In this document: piece by piece, positions 1 to 8,797 of the stretch
How positions within the stretch are numbered: the stretch's first letter is position 1
Layout of the letters: each line of letters opens with the position of its first letter
NCBI GenBank assembly: GCA_902597095.1
Contig: CACJWK010000003.1
Span: 1 to 64,000 of the forward strand
Source: an uncultured Pseudohongiella sp.
GTDB taxonomy: Bacteria > Pseudomonadota > Gammaproteobacteria > Pseudomonadales > Pseudohongiellaceae
Length of the DNA: 64,000 nucleotides
Reading direction: 5' to 3'
Made by a program: the position numbers and the translations under genes
Notes under the pieces: generated by a model
Databases searched by the model: none
Told to the model about the DNA's origin: nothing
What the model saw: the letters and a program-made list of their open reading frames with translations, nothing else

Positions 1-1
1 G

Positions 2-526
2 CTGACACCGAACAATAGTCTCGCACCCAACCTGTTGTTTTCACTCTTCTCGGCCATGGTTTTTCTTCCCGGAATCCTGATGGCGGCCCAAAGCCAGAGT
101 CCGGTCAACTGGAGCGCCGATGGCGAGCTTCTCGTCACTGTTGAGAACAATCGCCGCATACTCAGGATGCAAGATAATGTCAGAATCTCCCAAGACAGCA
201 TCGATATTTCCGGCAATTCGGCTATTTTCGAATACACGATCGACACCCAGGAACTGTTGCGAGTTACCGTGCTTGGCACGCCGGTCAACTATACGCAGGC
301 AAGTGAAAGCGGCGCTGAGCCGGTAACAGGGAACAGCGACACCCTTATCTTTTATGATGACGAATTGACTGAGGACACGATCATCGAAATGATCGGTAAT
401 GCATTCATAAAATCGCCAAGTTCTACCATGAACTGCGACTCAATTATCTACGTCACCGAGCGAGACTTGATAAGAGAAGCGGTGGGTCCTTGCCAAGGAG
501 CACTGACCTCTCAGAATGGCATGTAA
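2..526 (+). CDS. lptA: LptA, periplasmic LPS-transport bridge protein (5' end probably off the window)
   Basis: LptA forms the periplasmic bridge that carries lipopolysaccharide from LptC to LptD. The mature part shows the OstA-type beta-jellyroll pattern (alternating hydrophobic strands, SGNSAIFEY, TGNSDTLIFYDDE). A hydrophobic signal segment ends near LMAAQSQ. The frame is open to the left edge; the inside candidates (TTG at 35, ATG at 56) would cut the signal peptide, so the true start is probably just left of the window. It ends 6 nt before lptB, which fits the usual lptC-lptA-lptB operon. Family assignment rests on fold pattern plus position; about 165 residues visible, near the usual length. 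Confidence 0.85.
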   Translation: MTPNNSLAPNLLFSLFSAMVFLPGILMAAQSQSPVNWSADGELLVTVENNRRILRMQDNVRISQDSIDISGNSAIFEYTIDTQELLRVTVLGTPVNYTQASESGAEPVTGNSDTLIFYDDELTEDTIIEMIGNAFIKSPSSTMNCDSIIYVTERDLIREAVGPCQGALTSQNGM

Positions 527-532
527 CCCCTC

Positions 533-1252
533 ATGTTAAGCGCGCAAAACCTCGCAAAAAACTTCAAAGGTCGAGATGTTGTCAAAGATGTCTCTATCGA
601 GGTCAGCCAGAACCAGATCGTCGGCTTGCTCGGTCCGAATGGCGCCGGAAAAACCACCTGTTTCTACATGATTGTTGGTCTGATCCAAGCGGACAGCGGC
701 AGAGTTTTGCTCGACCAGAAAGACGTGACCCAACTTCCGATACACGATCGAGCCCGAAATGGGCTATCGTATCTCCCACAGGAATCCTCGATTTTTCGTA
801 ATCTGACCGTCGAAGAAAACGTCTTGGCTATTTTACAGGCTCGACAGGAACTCAACCGGGAACAAACGGAGGAAAAACTTGAACAGTTGCTTGAAGAATT
901 CAGCATCGAGCATATCAGAAACAGCAAAGGCATGAGTTTGTCAGGCGGCGAGCGCAGACGCGCTGAGATTGCCAGGACACTTGCCACAGACCCGAAGTTC
1001 ATTCTGCTAGATGAGCCATTCGCCGGTGTTGATCCGATCTCAGTGAGCGAAATCAAGACCATTATCAACCAGCTGAAAGACCGAGGCATTGGTATCCTGC
1101 TGACTGACCACAATGTCCGGGAAACACTCGATATTTGTGAAAAGGCCTATATTGTGAGTGAAGGTCGTGTCATCGCTGACGGGGACGCTGACGCAATTCT
1201 GAGTAACGAAAAAGTCAGAAGTGTCTACCTGGGTTCGCAATTCAAGATTTAG
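533..1252 (+). CDS. lptB: LptB, ATPase of the LPS export ABC transporter
   Basis: LptB is the cytoplasmic ATPase that powers LPS extraction by LptFG. The 239-residue protein has the full ABC set: Walker [10 protein letters not shown] (about 34-42), Q-loop [10 protein letters not shown], signature LSGGERRR, Walker [13 protein letters not shown] and H-loop TDHNVRET. The [15 protein letters not shown] stretch and the length are typical of LptB. It starts 6 nt after lptA and is followed by a 192-nt gap before rpoN. Highly conserved and ordinary. Confidence 0.97.
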   Translation: MLSAQNLAKNFKGRDVVKDVSIEVSQNQIVGLLGPNGAGKTTCFYMIVGLIQADSGRVLLDQKDVTQLPIHDRARNGLSYLPQESSIFRNLTVEENVLAILQARQELNREQTEEKLEQLLEEFSIEHIRNSKGMSLSGGERRRAEIARTLATDPKFILLDEPFAGVDPISVSEIKTIINQLKDRGIGILLTDHNVRETLDICEKAYIVSEGRVIADGDADAILSNEKVRSVYLGSQFKI

Positions 1253-1362
1253 CTCATCCCGACATTCTTGCAGACATGCTCCCGACTTCGGCGGCGTAAC
1301 CCACTGCTCTGACCCTGCACACTTTATTTGCGTGGCGAGCTATGCAAGGCAGGCACGGTTCT

Positions 1363-1371
1363 TGCTATACT
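1363..1371 (+). promoter_or_regulatory. Possible extended -10 promoter for rpoN
   Basis: TGC followed by TATACT (hexamer at 1366-1371) forms an extended -10 element in the 192-nt lptB-rpoN gap, about 75 nt before the rpoN start. The -35 region (TGCAAG near 1343) is poor, as is usual for extended -10 promoters. Judged by eye only. Confidence 0.3.
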
Positions 1372-1444
1372 GTGGCCTAAAAAAATTGCAATCTTTGATC
1401 GCAAACCTCACCCCTACCGAGCAGCGACGAAAGCAGTGTAGCTC

Positions 1445-2905
1445 ATGAAACTATCGCTTCAACTCAAGTTAGGCCAGCAACTGGCGATGACGCCACAGTT
1501 GCAGCAAGCGATTAAATTACTTCAGCTCTCGACTCTCGATCTGCAACAAGAGATTCATCAGGCGCTTGAGTCCAATCCCATGCTGGAACTGATTGAGGAT
1601 ATAGAGGACGACGAGAATCCTGCCAAAGAGACTGACACAGACAGCAATACCCTGGACAATCCGGGCGAAGATTACTGGCAGAACGAGATTCCAAAAGATC
1701 TAAAGGTAGACAGCAATTGGGATGATGTCTACGCCAATTCACCGCCCCCGAGCCAGAATTTTGAGGCGGACGACTTTGATTTTGAATCCCGCAACTCGGT
1801 AGAAGAGACGCTCCAGGATCACCTGCTCTGGCAGCTGAACCTGACTCCGATGTCAGAATCTGACGAAGCCATCGCGATGGCGATTATAGACGCCATAGAT
1901 CCCAATGGCTGGCTTACGGTCGATCTCGAATCCATACTGGCCGGATTCGACCCCGCACTGGAAATAGAGCTCGATGAAGTGCTGGCGGTTCTGCACCGCA
2001 TTCAGCAATTTGACCCCATCGGAGTCGGATACCGGAACCTTTCTGAATGTCTGCTGATTCAGCTAAACCACTTGGGGGAAAACCATCCGCCCAAACTCAT
2101 CGAAAACGCCAAAGTGATCGTTCGTGACTATATCGAGCTGCTTGGACATCGCGACTATGCCCTGTTAATGCGAAAGACAAAGCTTAAAGAGGCGGAGCTC
2201 GCAGAGACCATTGCCGTGATCGAGAGTCTTGATCCGAGACCCGGCGCGAACATCGCCCCGCCATCCGCAAACTATGTGGTACCCGATGTCATCGTCACCA
2301 AGGATGTTGAGTCAGGCAATTGGAAAGTAGAATTGAACCCTGAAACAGCACCAAGAATACGCATAAACAGCAGCTATGCCTCGCTGGTAAAACGCGCTGA
2401 TACGAGTTCTGACAACAACTTCCTGCGCGATAATTTACAGGAAGCACGCTGGTTTCTGAAAAGCCTGCAGAGCCGGAATGAAACCTTGATGAAAGTGGCG
2501 ACTCGCATAGTCGAGCATCAGAGAGGCTTTCTGGAATATGGTGATGAAGCCATGAAACCGCTGGTATTGCACGATATTGCCGAGGCCGTAAGCATGCACG
2601 AATCGACAATATCTCGGGTCACGACGCAAAAATATATGCATACGCCGAGAGGAATTTTCGAGCTTAAATATTTCTTCTCTAGCCACGTCTCCACTAAAGG
2701 CGGCGGCGAATGCTCCTCAACCGCTATTCGGGCAATCATCAAAAAGCTCATTGCTGCCGAAAATGCGCGAAAACCACTGAGTGACAGCAAAATCACGGAA
2801 CTGCTGGAAGAAAAAGGAATTAACGTGGCACGGCGCACGATTGCCAAATATCGTGAATCATTGTCCATTCCTCCGTCCAACGAGAGAAAAAGACTCTCAT
2901 ACTGA
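1445..2905 (+). CDS. rpoN: RNA polymerase sigma-54 factor
   Basis: Sigma-54 directs RNA polymerase to -24/-12 promoters that need an AAA+ activator. The 486-residue protein has the glutamine-rich N-terminal activator-interacting region ([20 protein letters not shown]), an acidic linker (about 60-110), the core-binding domain and, near the C-terminus, the RpoN box [10 protein letters not shown] (about 462-471). Start ATG at 1445 follows the conserved MKLSL N-terminus. It sits between lptB and ptsN as in most gammaproteobacteria, but hpf, normally next, is absent. It is relevant to the cbrB-type activator and the -24/-12 promoter found at 25.9-27.4 kb. Confidence 0.97.
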   Translation: MKLSLQLKLGQQLAMTPQLQQAIKLLQLSTLDLQQEIHQALESNPMLELIEDIEDDENPAKETDTDSNTLDNPGEDYWQNEIPKDLKVDSNWDDVYANSPPPSQNFEADDFDFESRNSVEETLQDHLLWQLNLTPMSESDEAIAMAIIDAIDPNGWLTVDLESILAGFDPALEIELDEVLAVLHRIQQFDPIGVGYRNLSECLLIQLNHLGENHPPKLIENAKVIVRDYIELLGHRDYALLMRKTKLKEAELAETIAVIESLDPRPGANIAPPSANYVVPDVIVTKDVESGNWKVELNPETAPRIRINSSYASLVKRADTSSDNNFLRDNLQEARWFLKSLQSRNETLMKVATRIVEHQRGFLEYGDEAMKPLVLHDIAEAVSMHESTISRVTTQKYMHTPRGIFELKYFFSSHVSTKGGGECSSTAIRAIIKKLIAAENARKPLSDSKITELLEEKGINVARRTIAKYRESLSIPPSNERKRLSY

Positions 2906-2955
2906 AAACTCCTGTTTCCACAAGTCAACACCCGGTCAATTCAAATACTAAGAAC

Positions 2956-3405
2956 ATGCAACTTGAAGACATACTTTTACCCCAGCGTTGCTTCTGCAAA
3001 GTTCCCTGGCGCAGCAAGCGGCGGATCCTCACGAACATCAGTGAGCTGATCAGCGATCAATTCGAAGGACTCGACCCTGAGCCAATGTACGACTCGCTTA
3101 TGGCCAGAGAACAACTGGGTAGCACCGGGCTTGGCAACGGCATTGCGGTTCCGCATTGCCGTGTAGCTAATTGCACCGAAATCATAGGATCACTGATAAC
3201 GCTGGAAGAGCCGACAGAATACGATGCCATTGACGGAAAACCGGTAGACATACTTTTCGTCCTCATAGTTCCGGAGCAGAAGTCAGACGAACACGTAACC
3301 GCACTCGCAAAACTCGCAGAGCTGCTGAGCGATCAGGATCTGTGTTTTACCTTACGACAAACGCTTAGCGACGAAGATCTGTACAACATTGCCGTAACTT
3401 CCTAG
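2956..3405 (+). CDS. ptsN: Nitrogen-PTS EIIA protein PtsN
   Basis: PtsN (EIIA-Ntr) is the terminal phosphoacceptor of the PTS-Ntr chain and regulates K+ transport, stress and carbon/nitrogen balance through its phosphorylation state. The 149-residue protein has the EIIA type-2 fold with the phosphorylatable histidine in GNGIAVPHCR (His67). Downstream rapZ and npr complete the usual cluster; the EI-Ntr enzyme (ptsP) is not in this window. The spacer from rpoN is only 50 nt and contains no hpf. Confidence 0.95.
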   Translation: MQLEDILLPQRCFCKVPWRSKRRILTNISELISDQFEGLDPEPMYDSLMAREQLGSTGLGNGIAVPHCRVANCTEIIGSLITLEEPTEYDAIDGKPVDILFVLIVPEQKSDEHVTALAKLAELLSDQDLCFTLRQTLSDEDLYNIAVTS

Positions 3406-3437
3406 TCAAACACTATTGATCAACTGAAATTACCCCA

Positions 3438-4295
3438 ATGCAGCTCACGATAATCAGCGGTAGATCTGGCTCAGGCAAAAGCACAGTTCTCCACGTGCTC
3501 GAAGATCACGGGTACTATTGCATCGATAACCTTCCGGCAAGTTTGCTGCCAGAATTAGCGAACCGCATCAGCGCAGATGACAATGATTTGCCGCTGGTGG
3601 CCGTTTCTATCGACGCCCGGAATGTCTCTGAAGATCTGGAGAAGGTCCCTGAAATACTCCAAAAGCTGAAAAATACCCAGATAACAACGCGAATTTTATT
3701 TCTGGATGCCAACAGCCAGACATTGTTGCGCAGGTTCAATGAAAGCCGCCGCAAGCATCCTCTGTCTACCGAAACGATTGGTCTCAGGGAAGCAATCAAC
3801 TTCGAGTCAGATCTGCTTGAACACATTTCTCTGCTGGCAAGCCTGACCATCGACACCAGTAACATGTCATTACAAACCCTTAGACAGACTGTTAAAGAGC
3901 AGTTCTTAGGGAACCAAAACAGCGCCACAGCGCTGCTGTTCCAATCCTTCGGCTTTAAACATGGCGTCCCTGTGGATGCGGACATTGTTTACGACGCACG
4001 TTGCTTGCCTAACCCTTACTGGGATGCCTCGCTGAGATCGTTAACGGGCCTCGATAAGCCGGTCGCCGATTTTCTTGAAGCTGATGTCGAAGTTACGGAG
4101 ATGCTTGCGGATATTTCTAGTTTCCTTGTTAAATGGTTACCCAACTTTGAAGCGAACAACCGCAGCTACATCACCATAGCCGTGGGCTGCACCGGTGGTC
4201 AGCACAGATCAGTGTATTTATGCGAGCGCCTTTCACAGACATTCGCTGAAAAACTCACCAACGTACAGGTAAGACACCGCGAACTGGGAAAGTGA
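3438..4295 (+). CDS. rapZ: RapZ, RNase adapter / nucleotide-binding protein
   Basis: RapZ binds small RNAs and guides RNase E in control of glmS in E. coli; elsewhere it is an ATP/GTP-binding regulator of amino-sugar supply. The 285-residue sequence has an N-terminal P-loop GRSGSGKST (residues 8-16), the DARCLPNPYW motif typical of the family and the C-terminal sensing motif GCTGGQHRSVY. It lies 32 nt after ptsN and 7 nt before npr. Length and motifs are standard. Confidence 0.96.
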   Translation: MQLTIISGRSGSGKSTVLHVLEDHGYYCIDNLPASLLPELANRISADDNDLPLVAVSIDARNVSEDLEKVPEILQKLKNTQITTRILFLDANSQTLLRRFNESRRKHPLSTETIGLREAINFESDLLEHISLLASLTIDTSNMSLQTLRQTVKEQFLGNQNSATALLFQSFGFKHGVPVDADIVYDARCLPNPYWDASLRSLTGLDKPVADFLEADVEVTEMLADISSFLVKWLPNFEANNRSYITIAVGCTGGQHRSVYLCERLSQTFAEKLTNVQVRHRELGK

Positions 4296-4302
4296 GCCCT
4301 CT

Positions 4303-4569
4303 ATGCTCGAAACGAAAGTGACCATCATTAACAAAGCAGGGCTGCACGCCAGGGCCGCTGCAAAACTGGCCAATGTTTGTTCTGGGTTCGCAAGCGACAT
4401 TCAGATTGGTCATGAAAAAAAGGTCGACGGCAAGAGTATCCTGTCGCTGATGATGTTGGCCGCGGTAAAGGGCACCACACTGACCGTACAGGCAGACGGT
4501 CCAGACAAGCAGAAAGCTCTGAAAGCGGTTGCCGACCTGGTCAACGAGCGGTTCGGTGAGACTGAGTAA
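4303..4569 (+). CDS. ptsO: Phosphocarrier protein NPr (HPr-like, PTS-Ntr)
   Basis: An 88-residue HPr-family phosphocarrier that passes phosphate to PtsN. The active-site histidine is in KAGLHARAAAKL (His15), and the conserved serine loop is GKSILSLMML (Ser45). It is the last gene of the lptA-npr run; 180 nt follow before mgtE. Also called npr. Confidence 0.95.
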   Translation: MLETKVTIINKAGLHARAAAKLANVCSGFASDIQIGHEKKVDGKSILSLMMLAAVKGTTLTVQADGPDKQKALKAVADLVNERFGETE

Positions 4570-4668
4570 TTCAGCTCTTGGAAAGGTGCCTTTTTTCTGG
4601 CACCAATTCTAAAAACTGTGAAATAGCGGTAACATACCCCCCGTTGGAACCCATCCATCGTGGTCCAG

Positions 4669-4690
4669 TCATTACCTGATCAGGTGATGA
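4669..4690. promoter_or_regulatory. 22-bp near-perfect palindrome upstream of mgtE
   Basis: Two 11-nt arms (TCATTACCTGA, and its partner TCAGGTGATGA) differ from perfect symmetry by one base pair; the inner ACCTGATCAGGT is perfect. It lies 60 nt before the mgtE start, in the npr-mgtE gap. There is no T-run, so a terminator is unlikely; an operator for a dimeric regulator is the simplest reading. The regulator is unknown. Confidence 0.4.
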
Positions 4691-4749
4691 ACCCGCGAAA
4701 TCTAGATCGGAATCTGGGCAGGGCCACCTGATGGTCCGTGGAGTGATAC

Positions 4750-6108
4750 ATGCCCCAGCTCAAAGAATCGCAATTCCGAAAAGATCATGTGCTTGAGCTG
4801 AATCAAGCGATCGACAGCGGATCGCTTTACCAGGCTCGGCAGATGATCAAAACCCTGCCTACGGCGGGAATTGCGCACCTTCTTGAATCGTCACCGCCAA
4901 AAACCCGACGAGTACTCTGGCAACTCATCGACAAGGATTCGGAAGGTGAAGTCATCCAGTACCTTCATGAAGATCTGCAGAATGACATACTCAGTGAATT
5001 AAACGCAGAAGAGGTCGCCCAGCTCACCGAGGGGCTGGAAGATGACGACCTCGCCGACATCCTGCAGCAGCTCCCCCAGCAGCTCGCAACTGAAGTCCTG
5101 CAGGCAATGGACCAACAAGATCGACAGCGCGTTGAGACCATTCTTTCATACGACGAGAACACCGCAGGCGGCCTGATGAGCCTGGACACCATAACGGTGA
5201 GGCGAAATCACACTGTTGAACTGGTTCTTCGCTATCTACGGCGACACGACTCGATTCCAGAAATGACTGACAATATCTTAGTGGTCAATCGGGAAGATGA
5301 ATTTCTGGGAATTCTCCCCCTGCGCGAAATCTTGGTATCAGATCCGAACACCTCAGTCAGGGATGTCATGCATTCTGAGGTCGAGGCGATACCGGTTGAC
5401 ATGGAGGCCACTCAGGTTGCGCAATTGTTCGAACAGCATGATTGGGTCTCGGCACCCGTCGTTGACCATGACGGCAAGTTGCTGGGAAGGATCACAATTG
5501 ACGATGTGGTAGATGTAATCCGGGACAGCAGTGAGCACTCCCTGATGAGTATGGCCGGCCTGGACGAAGAGGATGACACCTTCGCACCTGTGGTGAAAAC
5601 AGCCAGAAGGCGCGCCTTATGGCTCGGTGTAAATCTGTTCACCGCGGTTCTTGCTTCGCTGGTTATTTTCCTTTTTCAAGACACGCTTGATCAGGTCGTC
5701 TATCTAGCAGTACTTATGCCCATCGTCGCAAATATGGGCGGAGTCGCCGGAACACAGACATTAACTCTGGTGATCCGCGGGTTGGCACTTGGACACATCA
5801 GCTCCGCAAATTCTCGCTGGCTTCTGGCGAGAGAACTGGGAGTTGCAGGGATAAACGGCGCGCTGTGGGCGCTGGTTATTTCAGTGGTCGCATTCCTCTG
5901 GTATCAGGACTTACAGCTGAGCTACATCATTGCCGCAGCCATGATGATCAATCTGGTCACTGCGGCACTGGCTGGCGCTTATTTGCCTCTTATACTGAAA
6001 CGACTGGATATTGACCCAGCCCTGGCGGGTTCGGTGGCATTGACTACAGTCACTGACACTATCGGATTCTTTGCATTCCTGGGCCTCGCCCAGAGCTTCT
6101 ATATATGA
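4750..6108 (+). CDS. mgtE: MgtE-family magnesium transporter
   Basis: MgtE is a Mg2+-gated Mg2+ channel of the inner membrane. Domain order in the 452 residues is complete: N-terminal superhelical MgtE_N domain (about 20-130, many Asp/Glu), two CBS domains (about 140-260, including TENDILVVN-like and VSAPVVDHDGKLLGRI segments), then five transmembrane helices (about 285-452) with the pore signature MPIVANMGGVAGTQT. A palindromic site lies upstream. darP follows after 3 nt. Confidence 0.95.
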   Translation: MPQLKESQFRKDHVLELNQAIDSGSLYQARQMIKTLPTAGIAHLLESSPPKTRRVLWQLIDKDSEGEVIQYLHEDLQNDILSELNAEEVAQLTEGLEDDDLADILQQLPQQLATEVLQAMDQQDRQRVETILSYDENTAGGLMSLDTITVRRNHTVELVLRYLRRHDSIPEMTDNILVVNREDEFLGILPLREILVSDPNTSVRDVMHSEVEAIPVDMEATQVAQLFEQHDWVSAPVVDHDGKLLGRITIDDVVDVIRDSSEHSLMSMAGLDEEDDTFAPVVKTARRRALWLGVNLFTAVLASLVIFLFQDTLDQVVYLAVLMPIVANMGGVAGTQTLTLVIRGLALGHISSANSRWLLARELGVAGINGALWALVISVVAFLWYQDLQLSYIIAAAMMINLVTAALAGAYLPLILKRLDIDPALAGSVALTTVTDTIGFFAFLGLAQSFYI

Positions 6109-6111
6109 ATC

Positions 6112-6609
6112 ATGACCAGTAACAACACAAGTCAGAAAGCCGGGCTGAGTAAATCAAAGCTCAAACGGACCGCGCATGCTCAACAGGCATTGGGGGAAAG
6201 ACTGGCCCGGCTGGCCGCGAGACAACTCAGGGCACTCGAACTTCCGGAAGCACTACTTGAGGCGATTGAGGAATTCCATCGTCTACCGAAGAGTCACCTT
6301 GCCCACCGCCGGCAATTGCAATTTATTGGAAGACTGATGCGGGACATCGATCAACCGGCTATTGAGAAGCAACTTCAGGCTCTTGAGGCGCCCGCCCCGT
6401 CTCAGCCAGAACTTACCCCGGCGGAAATATGGACAGAAAACGTGTTAAAAGAAGGCACATCCGTCGTTGAATGCCTCCTGCATCTGGCCCCTGCCCTTGA
6501 TCGCCAGAAACTCAGGCAACTGCAGCGCAATGCCAGCAAAGCCAAGGAAACTGCCGAACTTAACAAAATACGGCAGCAACTGCTTGCTTATATCTCAGAG
6601 TATCTGTGA
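6112..6609 (+). CDS. darP: DarP (YjgA), DUF615 ribosome-assembly protein
   Basis: DarP/YjgA associates with late 50S ribosomal precursors and helps peptidyl-transferase-centre maturation. The 165-residue, highly helical basic/acidic sequence has family motifs near SKSKLKRTAHAQQALGERLA, LPEALLEAIEE and HRRQLQFIGRLMRDID. It begins 3 nt after mgtE, so the two are probably cotranscribed. In many relatives it sits beside pmbA/tldD; those are not here. Confidence 0.9.
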   Translation: MTSNNTSQKAGLSKSKLKRTAHAQQALGERLARLAARQLRALELPEALLEAIEEFHRLPKSHLAHRRQLQFIGRLMRDIDQPAIEKQLQALEAPAPSQPELTPAEIWTENVLKEGTSVVECLLHLAPALDRQKLRQLQRNASKAKETAELNKIRQQLLAYISEYL

Positions 6610-6801
6610 GTCCGTTAAACATCGGTCCTGCTGGCCCGTTTTGTGAGGAAGGTGGTACCATCCGGCGAAGAAGCAGACGCTTCGCTCCTGCCGATTGACA
6701 CTCTGGAGACGTATTTTAGCCAGCTGTGTCACAAGGCTCTGTTCCCGACGCGGAACGATCTGCGCACCCTGAGCACAAACAATACCAACAAGGAGGTCTC
6801 A

Positions 6802-7095
6802 ATGTCCGACAAGAATGCCCTCGATTACTGGAAATCTAACATCAGACTCGTCTTGTCTCTGCTGGGAATTTGGTTCTTTATCTCTTTCGGGTGCGGCATC
6901 TTGCTGGCGGACACTTTAGACGAGATCCGGATTGGCGGCTTCAAATTGGGATTCTGGATTGCGCAGCAGGGCGCGATCTTAGTCTTTGTCATTCTTATCT
7001 ATGTGTACATCTACCTAATGGATAAACTCGACGACGCCTATAATCTGAATCGAGATGAAGGCAAAACCGCCGAACCCAGAGAGGAAGCGCAATGA
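6802..7095 (+). CDS. DUF4212 small subunit of a VC_2705-type sodium:solute symporter
   Basis: A 97-residue membrane protein with two hydrophobic helices (about 13-36 and 52-75) and a polar C-terminus. It is always paired with the large symporter encoded next. The frame is open further upstream, but the strong AGGAGGT box at 6791-6797 fixes the start at ATG 6802 (MSDKNALDYW). Its stop overlaps the next start by 4 nt (ATGA), so the subunits are translationally coupled. The leader before the box is rich in AAC/CAA triplets (see findings). Confidence 0.93.
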   Translation: MSDKNALDYWKSNIRLVLSLLGIWFFISFGCGILLADTLDEIRIGGFKLGFWIAQQGAILVFVILIYVYIYLMDKLDDAYNLNRDEGKTAEPREEAQ

Positions 7096-8780
7096 GTGTA
7101 CAGATCTGGACGTTTATTTTTGTCTTTCTGACATTCGGACTTTATATCGGCATAGCAGTCTGGTCCCGAGCTGGTTCGACCAGTGATTTCTACGTCGCAG
7201 GCGGCGGTGTACCCCCACTGGCTAATGGCATGGCAACCGCTGCAGACTGGATGTCCGCAGCCTCTTTTATTTCCATGGCTGGGCTGATTTCCTTTCTTGG
7301 CAGAGACGGCACGTTTTACCTGATGGGCTGGACAGGTGGGTATGTCTTGCTCGCCCTGCTGCTCGCACCCTATCTCAGGAAATTTGGCAAATTCACTGTC
7401 CCTGACTTCATAGGGGATCGTTACTATTCAAGAACGGCCAGACTGATCGCGGTTTTTTGCGCCATTTCGGTGTCATTTGTCTACGTGTGCGGCCAGATGC
7501 AGGGGGCCGGAATCGTCTTCTCAAGGTTTCTTGAGGTCGACATCACTACTGGCGTCATCATCGGCATGGCAATCGTTTTCTTCTACGCTGTTCTCGGAGG
7601 AATGAAGGGGATTACTTACACTCAAGTAGCGCAATACTGTGTACTGATCTTCGCTTTCATGGTGCCGGCAATTTTTATTTCCATCCTGATGACGGGCATT
7701 CCCATTCCACAAATAGGATTCGGTGCCGAATTGACAGAGGCTTTTGGTGGTGGCTACTTGCTGGACAGACTGGACGGCATGAGTCAGGAACTGGGCTTCG
7801 CCGTCTACACGGAGGGTCAACGCAGTACGCAGGATGTGTTCTTTATCACTGCCGCACTGATGTTCGGTACCGCTGGCTTACCGCATGTAATCATCCGCTT
7901 CTTTACCGTGCCTAATGTCCGAGACGCGCGAAGGTCAGCAGGTTTTGCACTTATTTTCATCGCGATTCTCTACACGACTGCGCCCGCAGTTGCCGCATTT
8001 GCTCGTACCAACTTAATCAACACCGTTAACAATGCAGAATACACAGCTATGCCGGAGTGGTTCAGCAAATGGGAGACCACCAACCTGATCTCATTCAACG
8101 ACAAGAATGGTGACGGCCGCATTCAGTATGTCGGAGATCCCGAGACAAATGAACTCGAAGTAAATCGGGATATCATGGTGCTGGCCAACCCTGAAATCGC
8201 CAACTTGCCGAACTGGGTCGTGGCGTTAGTGGCGGCAGGAGCCCTAGCTGCTGCGCTGTCCACCGCAGCCGGATTACTCTTGGTTATCTCAACCTCTGTG
8301 GCTCATGACTTGATGAAGCGCAGCTTTATGCCAGACATCTCGGAAAAGCAGGAGCTGCTCTATGCCCGTACGGCAATATTTATTGCGGTGCTGGTCGCCG
8401 GCTATGTAGGGATCAATCCGCCCGCCTATGTCGCCCAGGTGGTGGCCTACGCATTCGGGCTGGCTGCCGCGTCATTTTTTCCAGCGATTGTCCTGGGTAT
8501 TTTCCAGAAAAGCATGAACAAACAGGGGGCCGTTGCCGGCATGATAGCCGGTTTTCTGTTCACTGCCGGATATATCATTTACTTTAAGAGCCTGAACCCC
8601 GCAATGGATAATGCACAGGGCTGGCTGCTGGGAATCTCACCGGAGGGTATCGGCACGTTCGGAACTCTGATCAATCTCGCAGTCGCCTCGCTGGTGGCCT
8701 CCTTCACACCGGAGCCGCCCGAAGACGTGCAGGCCATCGTTGAAGAAATCAGACTTCCCGGAGAAGCCATCAGGCGCTAA
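7092..8780 (+). CDS. Sodium:solute symporter, VC_2705 subfamily (large subunit)
   Basis: A 562-residue member of the SSS/SLC5 family, about 13 transmembrane helices, with SSS signatures such as TAADWMSAASFISMAGLIS and the AYAFGLAAASFFPAIVLGIF segment. VC_2705-type two-component members are usually annotated as cation/acetate (ActP-like) or short-chain carboxylate carriers; the exact substrate cannot be read from sequence. It carries an unusual soluble loop around residues 315-370 (YAAMPEWFSKWETT to LEVNRD) with an acidic DKNGDGRIQYVGDPE stretch that resembles an EF-hand-like Ca2+ loop. Translationally coupled to the DUF4212 subunit. Confidence 0.92.
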   Translation: MSVQIWTFIFVFLTFGLYIGIAVWSRAGSTSDFYVAGGGVPPLANGMATAADWMSAASFISMAGLISFLGRDGTFYLMGWTGGYVLLALLLAPYLRKFGKFTVPDFIGDRYYSRTARLIAVFCAISVSFVYVCGQMQGAGIVFSRFLEVDITTGVIIGMAIVFFYAVLGGMKGITYTQVAQYCVLIFAFMVPAIFISILMTGIPIPQIGFGAELTEAFGGGYLLDRLDGMSQELGFAVYTEGQRSTQDVFFITAALMFGTAGLPHVIIRFFTVPNVRDARRSAGFALIFIAILYTTAPAVAAFARTNLINTVNNAEYTAMPEWFSKWETTNLISFNDKNGDGRIQYVGDPETNELEVNRDIMVLANPEIANLPNWVVALVAAGALAAALSTAAGLLLVISTSVAHDLMKRSFMPDISEKQELLYARTAIFIAVLVAGYVGINPPAYVAQVVAYAFGLAAASFFPAIVLGIFQKSMNKQGAVAGMIAGFLFTAGYIIYFKSLNPAMDNAQGWLLGISPEGIGTFGTLINLAVASLVASFTPEPPEDVQAIVEEIRLPGEAIRR

Positions 8781-8797
8781 TCGCTCAGCAAGCAGCT

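Noticed and set aside
4575-4612. GGTGCC...GGCACC hairpin after ptsO as terminator
   Set aside because: The T-run is in the loop, not after the stem; on the minus strand only TTT follows.
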